The notes under the pieces were generated by a model that was given only the letters and a program-made list of their open reading frames with translations, was not told the origin of the DNA and ran no database searches. DNA of 64,000 bases from Cristatella mucedo (lineage: Eukaryota > Bryozoa > Phylactolaemata > Cristatellidae), in contig WPIO01000055.1 of assembly GCA_009760855.2 (NCBI GenBank), forward strand, positions 672,501 through 736,500, written 5' to 3'. The translations under genes and the position numbers were made by a program. Below, in pieces: positions 26,465 to 37,610 of the stretch (position 1 is the stretch's first letter; each line of letters opens with the position of its first letter).

Positions 26465-28330
26465 TTATAATAATAATAATGCACTTGATAAAGCACCCTC
26501 AGAGAACTCAATCTCTTTCTACGTACTTCACATTTGCTGCAACAGGAAGCACGATTGAATGGTGTGTAATATCATGCTTGATAAACATGAATAACATGGT
26601 TAAGGGTGACATGCACAGGATCAGCATGCAAGTGTGGTTAGTGGCAGCATGCACAGTGTCAGCACGCACAAGCACGTGAAGGACGAATCACAGGGACCCA
26701 CTAAATGTTGTCCTAAATAAGTGTTTTTAAGTTCTTTTTAAATGTGGTCAAGTCAGGGGATGTTCTGATGCAAGTCGGGAGGGAGTTCCAAGCTTTGGGA
26801 GCATACGAACTAAATACACGGTCTCCAAAAAATTTAAGGTTTGTACGAGGTATTGGTAGACTGTTGGATTCCGAAAAGCTGGTGGTACGATGCCTGGCCT
26901 GATGGGGAGTATATCTGAGAGATAGGCTGGAGCCAAAGAATGAAGGGACCTAAAAGTGAGCGACAAAACCTTGAAGTCAATCCGTTGCTTGACTGGTAGC
27001 CAGTGCAGGTCGGCCAGAAGTGGTGTGATGTGGCAACTGTAATGCTCGCGACAGACAAGCCTAGCTTCGGAGTTTTGCATCATCTGTACTCGCCTGATCG
27101 GACATGCCGGTAGGCCAGTACGCAGTGAGTTACAGAAGTCAAGATGTCACAAATGCATGGACCAACTTAGACGTGGTATCCTTATCTAAACAAGCCCGAA
27201 TTTTAGCAATGTTATGTAGCTGAAAGTAGGCAGACTTGATTGTGGAGCTGATATGGTTGTCTAACGAGAGGTAGCTTTGGAACATTACACCTAGATTTCG
27301 AGCTGATTCAACAGGAGATATGCTAGCAGAGCCCATTTTGAGCGTCAGCCTTTCCAATTTCTGAATCCCACTGGGTTTGCCCATAACTAGTAAGTTAGTT
27401 TAATCACTATTTAATTTAAGAAAATTTGCTACCATCCATCTGCGGATATCATGAATACATGCTGCAAGTGAGTTGAGAGAATTCGAGGTGCTCGAAGGCT
27501 GGCAGGAATCAAAGCAAAGGTACAATTGAATGTCATCCGCATAGAAGTGAAAGCCTAGATTGTGCTTGGCATTCGCATCAGCAAGAGGAAGAGTATAAAC
27601 CGTGAAAAGAACCGGACCTAGAACGGAGCCCTGAGGTACTCCATATTTCAGAGGTACCTCAGATGACCTTTGTCTATTCACGTCAATACTCTGGAGTCTC
27701 CCACTGAAATAGGACCTGAACCATTGCAGAGCAGTGCCAGTGATGCCCAGGCGAGATGAGAGGCGCTCTAGAAGAACTTTGTGAACAATAATATCAAAAG
27801 CTTCCGAAAGATCGAGAAAAACAAGCATAGACACTCTACCCATGTCTGCATTCATAAGTAAGTCGTTGTATGCCCTAAGCAATGCTGACTCTGTGGAGTG
27901 ATTAGCTCTAAAGCCAGACTGGAACTTACTAACAAGGTGTGAGGTTTCGATATATGAGTTCAACTAGTCTGCCACGACCCGTTCCAGTGTCTTTGATAGG
28001 ATTGGTAGAAGTGAGACTGGGTGGTAGTTGCTTAAGTTCTCTTGGTCTAGTGTCGCTTTCTTGAGAAGTGGCCTGACTACAGCTTTTGTGAAAGGTGCTG
28101 GGACATGACCTGATGCTAATGGCATATTAATGATGTTAGTTATGCATGGCAGCAGCAGATCAATGCAAAGTAGGAGCCGGACAGTGGGAATAGGGTCCAG
28201 AGGACTTGTTGTCTTCTTTGATTGAGATACGAACTTCAGGACTAGATCACTTGTGACCTGCTTAAATGTAGATATTGAGGTACAGCCAGGAATCGATATA
28301 AAATCTCTACAAGCTCATCAGCTTGCTTGG
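26465..28330 (-). mobile_element. LINE family L, 5'-truncated, RT part well preserved
   Basis: The reversed tail starts at 26465 (ATT repeat, then GCACTTGATAAAGCACCC). On the minus strand come, in order, [15 protein letters not shown] (with a stop), [61 protein letters not shown] (the YADD catalytic motif), [17 protein letters not shown]. Frame breaks occur at about 27390, 27130 and 27960. The endonuclease part is missing. Confidence 0.9.
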
Positions 28331-28606
28331 CTAGTAATGATGGGTTATAATAATAATTTTTAAACTCAATCAAATCTATCGTATTGATAATGATAAACTA
28401 ATTAATAGATTTAGTAATTTACGTTGTGCAACTCTTTCAGAGAATAATTCCAATTATAATGACGTAAACTGGGATTCCAGCGCTAATAAATGAATGGCAC
28501 TGCCCGAGACTTTGCAGCTATTAAATTACATCTGCAATTCGCAAGACAATTTTAAGTATTTTTTGACTGATGATCAAAAGAAAGTTAGTTAAATATAAGA
28601 GCTCTT

Positions 28607-28994
28607 TCAGTTTTTACGAAATTTCTTTAGTTCGTCTCTTAGTTTAAGCATTTCGTTGTAAATCTCTTCTTTTATTTTACCTTGAAAATAAAGGTTTGCC
28701 AATAACATCGCCGATTCTGACTTATAGTCACAATCCACCAATTCGCGATTTTTCAACTTTTTTATATCAGCTTTTATTTCGTCTGAATATGAAACTCCAG
28801 ATTTGTCAACTAGTTCTTTTCCTTTCTTTAAGTGTTCTAATCCATTATTCACTTCGCTACTTTACATTTTTTGATGAATCTATATCTATCCCACGGCCTA
28901 ATAATTCTATCACCTTTTTTAGGTTGCTAATTGCGTCGTCAAGTCTAGAGCTTTGTAAACATAAAGCATTCATTCGTTCTTCATGCGTACTCAT
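28607..28994 (-). pseudogene. Broken small protein gene in AT-rich block
   Basis: Two adjoining minus-strand frames: one starts at ATG 28994 (MSTHEERMNAL, DDAISNLKKVIELLGRG) and ends about 28860; the other runs 28852-28607 (GLEHLKKGKELVDKSG, MLKLRDELKKFRKN). They look like one charged, probably coiled-coil protein of about 125 residues split by a frameshift. Function unknown. Confidence 0.45.
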
Positions 28995-29009
28995 GGAAGG
29001 CGCTTTTGC

Positions 29010-29165
29010 AGTAAACATTGTTAACTATTTTCGTTATAAAACCTGCTACTGCTACAGCAATTGTTACTGAAAGGCCGACTGTTCCAATAATTCTCGCTAT
29101 TCTTGCTATGATAGCAGGAATCGCCGGCAACAATCCCCGCTTCTTACTTCAAGAAAACTCTTTGA
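29010..29165 (-). pseudogene. Hydrophobic Ala/Ile-rich peptide remnant
   Basis: The minus strand reads KKRGLLPAIPAIIARIARI followed by a hydrophobic Val/Ala run. A basic start followed by Leu/Ile/Pro-rich hydrophobic sequence is seen in small membrane-active virion proteins of adenovirus- and Maverick-related elements. This likeness is weak and unproven. Confidence 0.3.
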
Positions 29166-29489
29166 CCAGGACTTTAGATAAAGTTGTTCTGCAGACCAAG
29201 ATAACTCAGTACAAAATGTTACACTTAAAAATTTACTTGGATTTAGATACCAATCTGAATTAGATTTTTCTACTTCTAATAGTATTTAGTTTATATAATA
29301 CCTAATCTCCAAAGATGCAACAATTATAGATAGGTCTTCTTTTTAATCTTCTATGGTCTCTTACGTAACATTACCATACTTTCCTGAAGCAATGACATCA
29401 ACAATTTCTTATATAAATAAACCTATATCGACAATACCCGTTATTCCTGATAGAAAACCACCTAAGTTTGTGTTACAGCTCCAACAACT

Positions 29490-29760
29490 TTGAATGATTG
29501 TGCAACCTTTGTTACTATTGTTGCAACCTTATTTGAAGCAGTAAGACTAAGTTTCATTGCAATTCTTGGAGCAACTTTAATCATTGCTTTTGACCTAAGT
29601 TCTGTTGCCGTTGTCGTAGCAGATAAAAATTGTTTAGTTGTATCAACCCCTAATTGTATATCTTCTTCAACAGATCTCCATGTTTTATTAAAGCTTTTGT
29701 ATTTTTTTCTAGAAGCTTCAGTTAACTTATGCTGTTTTCCTTTTATATTTACTATCTTAT
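29490..29760 (-). pseudogene. Broken ORF in AT-rich block
   Basis: About 85 minus-strand codons with coding-like content (ASRKKYKSFNKTWRSVEED, TTATELRSKAMIKVAPRIA). No start is visible, and it is followed by a frameshift near 29488. The opposite strand is also open but reads as a hydrophobic shadow. Confidence 0.35.
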
Positions 29761-29880
29761 CGCTTTACAACTTTTAGAATTGAGACTTTGTGACTTTTGC
29801 ATCTATAATGGACATTATTCCAAAAATAAATGGTGAATTACTTACAGATCGTGATTGCAATTATAATATAGCAACAAACT

Positions 29881-30365
29881 TTGGCTAGCAAAACGGATGC
29901 AATACTACTAGATTATGCTCTTGGTTCTGATTTTGGAAATAACACAGCGAATAATGTATCTGGAGAGATAGCATCAGTTTCTGATTATTCTAGTTTACTA
30001 CTACAGAATCAAGGAATACTTGGATCAGAGCTTGATTGTTTTATTATAAGAGAAATATCTGGAAATTCAGCTGATGGGACTGTTTATCAAATTAGTCGAC
30101 CATTCAAGGTTATTAACTATGGCTATTAAAAAGTATGACGCAGTTTTTCAACGGTATCTCAAACATTACTCTTAACCTGGGACTAAACAATACTACTTCT
30201 TTGAAAGACTCTTATTCTGGCTTAATAAGTACACAAACAGTAGATAGTTGAAACAGTAGTGTTACTTTAGATACATAAGGGTAACACGTTTTTCAACTTT
30301 GCTTGGATCGAGTAGCCTAGGTCTCAGTATTCAAGTTAACGGAACAGGAACAGAAAGTAATGGGA
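29881..30365 (+). pseudogene. Broken structural-type ORF interrupted by LINE
   Basis: 83 codons open (29881-30129) rich in Asn, Ser, Gly and Asp (SDFGNNTANNVSGEIASVSD), then frameshifted pieces with LGLSIQVNGTGTESNG ending at 30365. The LINE starts at about 30370, and similar Asp/Asn/Ser-rich sequence resumes at 31830. Beta-rich composition suggests a surface or structural protein; function unknown. Confidence 0.35.
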
Positions 30366-30369
30366 AATA

Positions 30370-31828
30370 AAATCAATACAACGACCTACTTAGGAATGCA
30401 GACATGGGTAGAGTGTCTATGCTTGTTTTTCTCGATCTTTCGGAAGCTTTTGATACCATCGATCACAAAGTTCTTCTAGAGCGCCTCTCATCTCGCCTGG
30501 GCATCACTGGCACTGCTCTGCAATGGTTCAGGTCCTATTTCAGTGGGAGACTCCAGAGTATTGACGTGAATGGACAAAGGTCATCTGAGGTACCTCTGAA
30601 ATATGGAGTACCTCAGGGCTCCGTGCTAGGTCTGGTTCTTTTCACGGTTTATACTCTGCCTCTTGCTGATGTGATTGCCAAGCACAATCTAGGCTTTCAC
30701 TTCTATGCGGATGATGCTCAGTTGTACCTTTGCTTTGATCCCTCCCAGCCTTCGGGCACCTCTAATTCTCTCAACTCACTTGCAGCATGTATTCATGACA
30801 TCCGCAGATGGATGGCAGCAAATTTTCTAAAACTAAACGATGGCAAAACTAACTTACTAGTTATGGGCAAACCCAGTGCGATTCACAAATTAGAAAAGGC
30901 TGACGCTCAAAATGGGCTCTGCCAGCATATCTCCTGTTGAATCAGCTCGAAATCTAGGTGTCATGCTCCAAAGAGACCTCTCGTTAGACAACCATATCAG
31001 CTCCACAATCAAATCTGTCTATTTTCAGCTTCACAACATTGCTAAAATTCGGGCTTGTTTAGATAAAGATACCACGTCCAAGTTGGTCCATGCATTCGTG
31101 ACATTCCATCTCGACTTCTGCAACTCACTGCTTACTGGCCTACCGGCATGTGCTATCAGGCGAGTACAGATGATGCAAAACTCCGAAGCTAGACTTGTCT
31201 GTCGCGAGCATTACAGTTGCCACATCACACCACTTCTGGCCGACCTGCACTGGCTACCAGTCAAGCAACGGATTGACTTCAAGGTTTTGTCGCTCACTTT
31301 TAGGTCCCTTCATTATTTGTCTCCAGCCTATCTCTCAGATATACTCCCCCATCAGGTCAAACATCGTACCAACCGCTTTTCGGAATCCAACAGTCTAAAA
31401 ATACCCCGTACAAACCTCAAATCCTTTGGAGACCGTGCATTTAGTTCGTATGCTCCCAAAGCTTGGAACTCCCTCCCGACTTGCATCAGAACATCCCCTG
31501 ACTTGACCACATTTAAAAAGAACTTAAAAACACCTATTTAGGACAGCATTTAGTGGGTCCCTGTGATTCGTCCTTGATGTGCTTGTGCGTGCTGACACTG
31601 TGCATGCTGCGACTAACCACATTTGCATGCTGACCCTGTGCATGTCACCCTTAACCATGTTATTCATTTTGTTTGTTTATCAAGCATGATATTACTCACC
31701 ATTCAATTGCATTATCCCTTTGCAGCAAATGTAAAGCACCTAGAGAGAGATTGAGTTCTCTGAGGGCGCTTTATCAAGTGCATTACTATTATATTATTAA
31801 TAATATTATTATTATTATTATTATTAGT
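30370..31828 (+). mobile_element. LINE family L, 5'-truncated, with intact 3' end
   Basis: Starts inside the RT domain and carries [32 protein letters not shown] and, after a one-base shift near 30905, a 209-codon frame to the ORF end ([13 protein letters not shown]...). The 3' UTR, the AAGCACC/GGCGCTT hairpin (31734-31772) and an ATT tail follow. It is the best copy of the 3' half in the window. Confidence 0.92.
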
Positions 31829-31829
31829 G

Positions 31830-31993
31830 ATTTAACAGGTGTTTTCCTAGACTTAACAAGTGATAATACTTTTAACGTCTCTGGTACCTTAATTCTAGAA
31901 ATGGAACTTGATGGCACGTGTGATTATATGATTGATAACTTTTTAGTTGATAATTCTGTTCCTTATGTAAAGTTTCTTGTGAGTATAGTATAG
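31830..31993 (+). pseudogene. Continuation of structural-type ORF after LINE
   Basis: Open frame with SDLTGVFLDLTSDNTFNVSG and LEMELDGTCDYMIDNFLVDN ending in TAG at 31991. AT-rich codon use like 29881-30129. Probably the gene split by the LINE, but the junction was not reconstructed. Confidence 0.35.
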
Positions 31994-31995
31994 AA

Positions 31996-32445
31996 AATGT
32001 CATTAGGGTACCGAACAAAAGGTTCTCCGGCAAAGAATTATATTCAAAGGACAGGCTTTCTGGTTCACTGGTTATGAATCAAAATTGAATAAAGAATCTT
32101 GGAGATCCTGTTGACCCTGGAGATGTAGTAAATAAAAATTACATTGATACAAAATTTGTTAGTAAAGTTTCTAGAGGAACTACAGCAGATGGAGACGTTG
32201 ATATGAATGGTCATCGTCTGATAGGTCTCCTAGGCAAATCCTGGTCATCGGAGTTCATTGCAGCAACGAAAGACTATGCTGACACTAAGCTGCCGTCAAT
32301 TGGCAGAAAAATTACCGGAACTTTAACTACAAATGGTTTGATTAGTGTTCATGATCCTCCTTATTATGAAAATTATGTCCCAAATAACGACAACTTAGAT
32401 AGGACATTTGTTAAAAGAGTGGAGGTACTATTAGTGGATATTTAA
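31996..32445 (+). pseudogene. Fibre-like protein remnant
   Basis: ATG at 31996 with a frameshift and a TGA near 32082, then an open frame to 32445. Two units show the pattern of phage and viral fibre or spike shafts: NLGDPVDPGDVVNKNYID and, after DVDMNGHRLIGL, ATKDYADTKL. Pattern recognition only; this arrangement is common in bacteriophage tail fibres and occurs in hypothetical proteins of invertebrate genomes. Broken, not functional. Confidence 0.45.
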
Positions 32446-32449
32446 ATAT

Positions 32450-32906
32450 GACGAACTATCGCATTCTTATACCTGAAAATCCTATTAGTCCTAAAGATGG
32501 AGTAAGACTTTGTTATCTAAATTTAATAAGCGATGGGAATATTCTTATGGTGTATTATTTTCTGGAATAATGGATAGGTCATTAACTACACAAACATATG
32601 GAACTACAGGCACAGGAAGATGGATTAGTAATTTAAGCTGCTCTAATTCTGTGTTTCCAAGAGGAATACTTGCTTGTAGTCGGAGCAACATATGAGATTC
32701 CAGGTGTTAGGGCAAAAGCACTTATGCCGCCAACCACAACCGGGCCTGTTTTAGAAGGGAGTCTATATGGTGGTTATACATTAGATGCAAATACAAAACT
32801 CTTGCCAGTTTTAGGTGGTTATACATTAGATGCAAATACAAAACTCTTGCCAAGTACATTTTTCAAAGTAGAATTGGATTTATTTTATAAGCAAATAAGT
32901 ATGAGT

Positions 32907-32963
<57 letters not shown>

Positions 32964-32975
32964 GTTTACATATAG
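32450..32975 (+). pseudogene. Broken frames with internal 45-base duplication, then (TA)n
   Basis: Short frames (NKRWEYSYGVLFSGIMDRS, YGTTGTGRWISNLSCSN) look like a further piece of the fibre-type gene. A 39-base unit (32769-32807) is repeated exactly at 32814-32852. A TA microsatellite at 32912-32960 ends it. Confidence 0.4.
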
Positions 32976-33049
32976 CAATAAGATAAAATCCTTAAAAGAA
33001 AGTACTTAGATATGTGAGAAAGTTTAGACCTTGGTTTAAATAAAGAATA

Positions 33050-33665
33050 AACCTTGGAAAAGCTGTAGATAAATTTGAAGCAGTTAGTAAAATAATTTCT
33101 GATAATAATTATGCCAATGAAGATTCTGATCAGTTTATAAAAGGTTATTTGTCAGCTAAATCTAAAAAATATACTAGTGTACCAGATCCAATCGATCGAT
33201 CATATAGCTACTAAAAAATACCTTGTGATAAAGTTGGAAAAGAAAATAAAGAATTGATTAAAGGCAATCTTAAAGTAAAACAATTGGTTGTTGAAAGTAG
33301 TATAATACAAGGTTTTTATTAAAAAAATCAGCCTTTGATACATTTAAAAAAAATAATCACTCATACTTTGATGATTATCCACCAATCATTCTCGGTGATC
33401 TAAGTGTTCAAAGAGTAACTAATCTTGGCATAGATGAGTATGACCACACCGGATTGGAATTTGCTAATGATTCTTTATCTAGATTATTCGATATGTGGAT
33501 AAATAAACCAATTTATTCAAAGTTAATATTGAAAACGACAGATCTATATATAAAGTTGCTAATGATTATGAGTATACGATTAACAATACAACCAGTTATA
33601 TTGTTAAAGGTGAAAAAAGTAGGACGGCATACGTTGAAGATACGGAGGCAAATAAAATCTAGATG
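33050..33665 (+). pseudogene. Broken ORF in AT-rich block
   Basis: Coding-like + frames: KFEAVSKIISDNNYANED, KGYLSAKSKKYTSVPDPIDR, then FDDYPPIILGDLSVQRVTNL and LEFANDSLSRLFDMWINKP. Interrupted by stops at about 33210 and 33320. No family recognised. Confidence 0.35.
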
Positions 33666-33764
33666 ATATATTAAATAATAACATAATCGGTTAGAATAAT
33701 TGTAAAAGATGATAAAGATGTGTAAGTTATTAATTAATATCACACATTTTATTCTCCCGGATGT

Positions 33765-34190
33765 ATTAATAATAATAATGCACTTGATAAAGCGCCCTCA
33801 GAGAACTCAATCTCTCTCTAGGTGCTTTACATTTGCTGCAAAGGGATAATGCAATTGAATGGTGAGTAATATCATGCTTGATAAACAAACAAAATGAATA
33901 ACATGGTTAGGGGTGACATGCACAGGGTCAGCATGCAAATGTGGTTAGTGGCAGCACGCACAGTGTCAGCACGCATAAGCACATCAAGGACGAATCACAG
34001 GGACCCACTAAATGCTGTCCTAAATAGGTGTGTTTTTAAGTTCTTTTTAAATGTGGTCAAGTCAGGGGATGCTCTGACGCTGGTCGGGAGGGAGTTCCAG
34101 GCTTTGGGAGCATACGAACTAAATGCACGGTCTCCAAAGGATGTGAGGTTTGTACGAGGTATTGGTAGACTGTTGGATTCCGAAAAGCGA
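33765..34190 (-). mobile_element. LINE family L, 3' end only
   Basis: Reversed ATT tail, hairpin and 3' UTR, then minus-strand ORF end [20 protein letters not shown] and [20 protein letters not shown]. Truncated at 34190. Confidence 0.9.
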
Positions 34191-34864
34191 GTATTCCTTA
34201 AAATTACCATCTATTAAATATTCTGGGATAGAAGGAATAAAATGTTGATATTAAGTGATTCTATAACTGGCTTAATTATTTACAACGATCCTTTACTTAA
34301 AAAGTAATTAAATTCAATGTAGTTACACCGTTTATATTAAACCACGTGGATTCATAATTCCAAGCTATCTGGATGTCATGGAGATTGGATTGCTAACAGG
34401 AGTTTTACTTTTTAAATTTAATTCATTTAATTATAAGTTGTAAGAATGAACTTTCTAGTCTAGACTTTCCTGCAGAAATTCTGTTGGTTCATTTAAAACA
34501 GAAAACTGCCCCGAGTCTAATGCCTTTTTAATTCGCTTGGTAGTTTCGATTTTATTCGTGTATACTTATTACTTTAATTTATTTGTAGTGTCTATTTTAA
34601 GTCTTTGAGAAACTTAGAGAAAACAGAACCATCGTGACCTTTTGTAAAGATGCAAGAAATTTCTGGATCAGAATGATGGATTCTTAGAGCTTTGTATTCT
34701 AGAACAAGTCTTAAGGAATCTAACAACGAACTTATATTCTTTTCAATGAGACCCAATGGAAACGAGCAAATATTAAAATTTGAGTATTGTTGACCTTGAA
34801 CCTCAATAAGACCACCAGTGCATCTAGTTTATATTGAAACCATTTCCATAATGTTGTTTTATTT

Positions 34865-35400
34865 TTATTGGGCAACAGGAACAGTCGTTGTAGACGAGGC
34901 AGCAGGAGTAGATGGCACTGTAGTTTCCGAAAGATAAACTAGTGTTGCTTTCTGTCTGGCACTGGTTCCATCAGATGAGTCAGGTAGAATAGTATAACAC
35001 TCGTCTCTAAAAATACACGAGATATCTAGTTTCATTCCTGATACGCCCGAGATCACTGTAGACATGCTAGGAAGTTGACTTCTTGTTGTATAACTAGAAA
35101 TTTCACCGTGAGTATTTAGAAGGTTGTCAACTTTTGATCTAACAGTAGATTCGAGATCGGAAATAAGTTGCGCAATACTAGAGCTAATTACTTTTGTGCT
35201 TTGGCGTCGCATTCATCAATATAAAAATTGTTTACTGAATTGTTAGTCATGGCTGAAATATCGGAGTCAAGTGCTTGAACGCCGTAAGCTGTCATTCTAG
35301 ATTTAACAGGATAATATACACATGACTTCAGTAGAGTAGCTGATGCAGCAAAATTAGGGTCAAATATATCCCGTGTTTGTGTTGAAGTAGTTGTTGTCAT
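34865..35400 (-). pseudogene. Broken protein gene in AT-rich block
   Basis: A 70-codon frame starting MTTTTSTQTRDIFDPNFAA at 35400 and a 115-codon frame (35212-34865) overlap by 25 bases in different frames, as expected for a one-base indel near 35195 in a protein of about 180 residues. A Thr/Pro/Ser-rich tail (VPSTPAASSTTTVP) ends it. No family recognised. Confidence 0.45.
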
Positions 35401-35471
35401 TCTTCTATACTTAATTTGAAAAAATTAAAAAAACTAAAATGAAGTGACTAGCTGTACACCAGGTTTTGTTT

Positions 35472-35830
35472 TTAGGAATATGATTTCTTTACTGCTTCTG
35501 CCAAGACAATGTATCTAATCTTGCCATGGCTCTCCATTAATTTATCACATGTTTCACAGATGTCATTGAGAATGGTATCAAATGAACTATTAAGATCAGG
35601 AATAATTTTATCTAGTGAATGTTTAGCAATTCTTTGATCAACTCCATTAAGTTTGCGTAGACACATTTTTATTGTCATTTCTCTAGATTGCTCGAAACTA
35701 AGGATTCTTGAGACGTCCATTTCTACGTAATAAGAATTTTTGTAATTCATCTTCTTCAATAACGTAGTCATACTGAATTTTTTCTTCAAAGTTAAAGTCT
35801 TGTGTATAATCTAGGTCGGCATCATCACCG
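35472..35830 (-). pseudogene. ORF in AT-rich block, about 105 codons or more
   Basis: Open from 35789 to 35472, with KKMNYKNSYYVEMDVSRIL, GVDQRIAKHSLDKIIPDLNS and ETCDKLMESHGKIRYIVLAE. Mostly helical and charged. A similar-looking acidic stretch continues upstream in another frame to about 35860. No family recognised. Confidence 0.4.
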
Positions 35831-36131
35831 GTTTCATCTTCACGTTCTCGTCATCATTCAAAATTCATAACTTTTCCTCACTTACATACATCCATAGCTT
35901 TCATTGGCCAACCAACTTTAAATCTTTCTTCAAAGAATGAAACGTATTGAGTTTTCAATATTTTAAGTAAATCATCAATCCTCCACCTATCTCTATTTAT
36001 TGATTTTAATGTGCTCTCAAAACACCATAAAGCACAAAAGTCACCATCAAAGTTTTTTAAATTTGTAATACACGTTTTTTCTTAACTAAAAATTCTGTAG
36101 TTTCAATGAAAGACCCGCCTCCTATTGGAAT

Positions 36132-36377
36132 TTATTTAGAAATAACAACTGAAAATGAAAAGAATCTTAGAAAAATCCACTCAGATACTATATTGCTATT
36201 AATCAATAATTCAACGTTATTAGCTAAGGATTCCATAACGCGATTATAGATTATATTAGCCGGCTCACTGTCCAAAGTTAATGTTGATTTTGACTGAACG
36301 CCCCTTTCTATATCAGTATCATCGTCAAATTGTTTCCTTTCAAAGTTAATTTTAAAGTGCACTATAATAAAAAACAA
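36132..36377 (-). pseudogene. ORF fragment in AT-rich block
   Basis: 81 codons with FERKQFDDDTDIERGVQSKS and NNVELLINSNIVSEW. Function unknown. Confidence 0.3.
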
Positions 36378-36474
36378 TGTGACTTAACATAATTCAAAAC
36401 ACCATTTGTCTGATATCTCAGTTTATCTTTTCATGTTTTAATATAAAAAAATTTGTTTAGGATATCATCAAAAG

Positions 36475-36708
36475 TTAAAGTATTACCACCACTAGTAATA
36501 CTAGGTTTAGTGGTTTAGTAAAACCAACATTTTTTTTCCTTGCAAGTCTTCCAACGAAAGGTGAGTCCTCTGGCTCAAAACTAATGTTTCTAAAATGTCT
36601 AGCTTCATCACGAAAATGTTTACTAACACTGCGTTCATCGAAACCAATATTCATAAGACGCCTTGCCTCTGTTGGGAAATAATTTCTTACTCTATTGTGA
36701 AGAGACAT
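36475..36708 (-). pseudogene. ORF at right edge of AT-rich block
   Basis: Starts MSLHNRVRNYFPTEARRL at ATG 36708. Has a short internal repeat (EARRLMNIGF, EARHFRNISF) and ends with a hydrophobic Leu/Val run. The upstream frame extension to 36840 enters GC-normal DNA and is probably not part of the gene. Confidence 0.4.
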
Positions 36709-36934
36709 TTTATTTGTACGCGCTTTCTCGGAAGTGCAGCTGCGCACGCTAATCGCTGATCGCACTGTCTTCCTTTGAAGCCCCATAAAGAGCTTTTGGG
36801 TGATGTACGAACGCAGATTATACGAAGCTTTACTGGTCATTATCAGCCTCCTAGTGTCCTCGGGTGCTCCCAGGACAGACCCGTCACAAGTAAACTCATT
36901 TCAAACCTCTTTAGCTGCGCAGTTTTCGTGCAGA

Positions 36935-37177
36935 TGTGTTGTGTGGGCCGGATGCATGCTAGTGTTGTAATTAGCGAGGCGCCCTGACAATAATGCACTT
37001 CGGACCTGTGGCCAATAGTCAAGCCATTTGACGGCTGTTTTCTGTGATTAATCGAACTCTCGCATTCCTACGCGTTGAGAGAATAAAGATTGTGAGTCTC
37101 GTTAACCGCTCTCAAGTCCGCGCTCGTGTCTCCGCGAGACTCCGCTAGAGCAGCCGCCGCCGGAGCCACTGTTACAC
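36935..37177 (+). mobile_element. Candidate solo LTR
   Basis: Starts TGTGTTGTG, ends ACTGTTACA, with AATAAA at 37082-37087 about 90 bases before the end, the layout of a short LTR. No clear target duplication is visible. Confidence 0.25.
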
Positions 37178-37350
37178 AACTGACATTTATACTTTATCTT
37201 CTGCTACTGTTCATCACGCACTCACTTTCTGTACTCTTTTTGATTCCTGTCACATCCCGTTTTTTAACAGCGCGTGAAGCTAAGGGTGGTGGCTACCGAG
37301 TTCGTAACCGAAAGCCGTTTGACTTATCTTGCGCCAAATTATGTAAATAA
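37126..37350 (+). repeat. Diverged repeat family C-like piece
   Basis: The + frame ends AREAKGGGYRVRNRKPFDLS, resembling the EMKSVGYRM.T.S.LG peptide of family C. An AT-rich run follows (37345-37420). Confidence 0.35.
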
Positions 37351-37437
37351 ATAAATAAATATATATATATAACATAAATATATAACATAATATAATATAA
37401 ATTTATTTATATATAAATTTAAGTCTATTTGAAATTT

Positions 37438-37610
37438 TCTGATCCTGTAACGTGGACCGTGAGACCCCAGGAGGTACGGCGTTCGCTCTTCGCGACCGAG
37501 GTCGTGATTTCCAAATCCTGCAGTAGCCGATCCTGTACTGACAACTGCAAGCGGTGGTGATAGCCGTTAAGGCTGTTCTGATGCTATACGAACGAGGCTG
37601 TTAAATAAGC
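37438..37610 (+). mobile_element. SINE family A copy
   Basis: GCGACCGAGGTCGTG (arm), CAAATCCTGCAGTAG (B-box area), GCAAGCGGTGGTGATAGCCG (body) and AGGCTGTTAAATAAGCTAAC (tail), followed by an ATA repeat. Confidence 0.7.

Larger units (their letters stand above)
25410..36715. other. AT-rich block of decayed virus-like genes
   Basis: Base composition shifts sharply to AT-rich near 25410 and back near 36715. Inside, both strands carry stretches with coding-like codon use that are broken every 50-120 codons, in strand-consistent runs: minus 26.0-26.3 and 28.6-29.8 kb, plus 29.9-33.7 kb, minus 34.9-36.7 kb. One plus-strand frame has a fibre-like repeat pattern, one minus-strand frame is a hydrophobic Ala/Ile-rich peptide. 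Three L-family LINEs (26465-28330, 30370-31828, 33765-34190) landed inside and are GC-normal. No capsid, polymerase, integrase or ATPase motif was found, so the type (Maverick/Polinton-like, other large DNA virus, or other AT-rich donor) is open. Confidence 0.5.
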
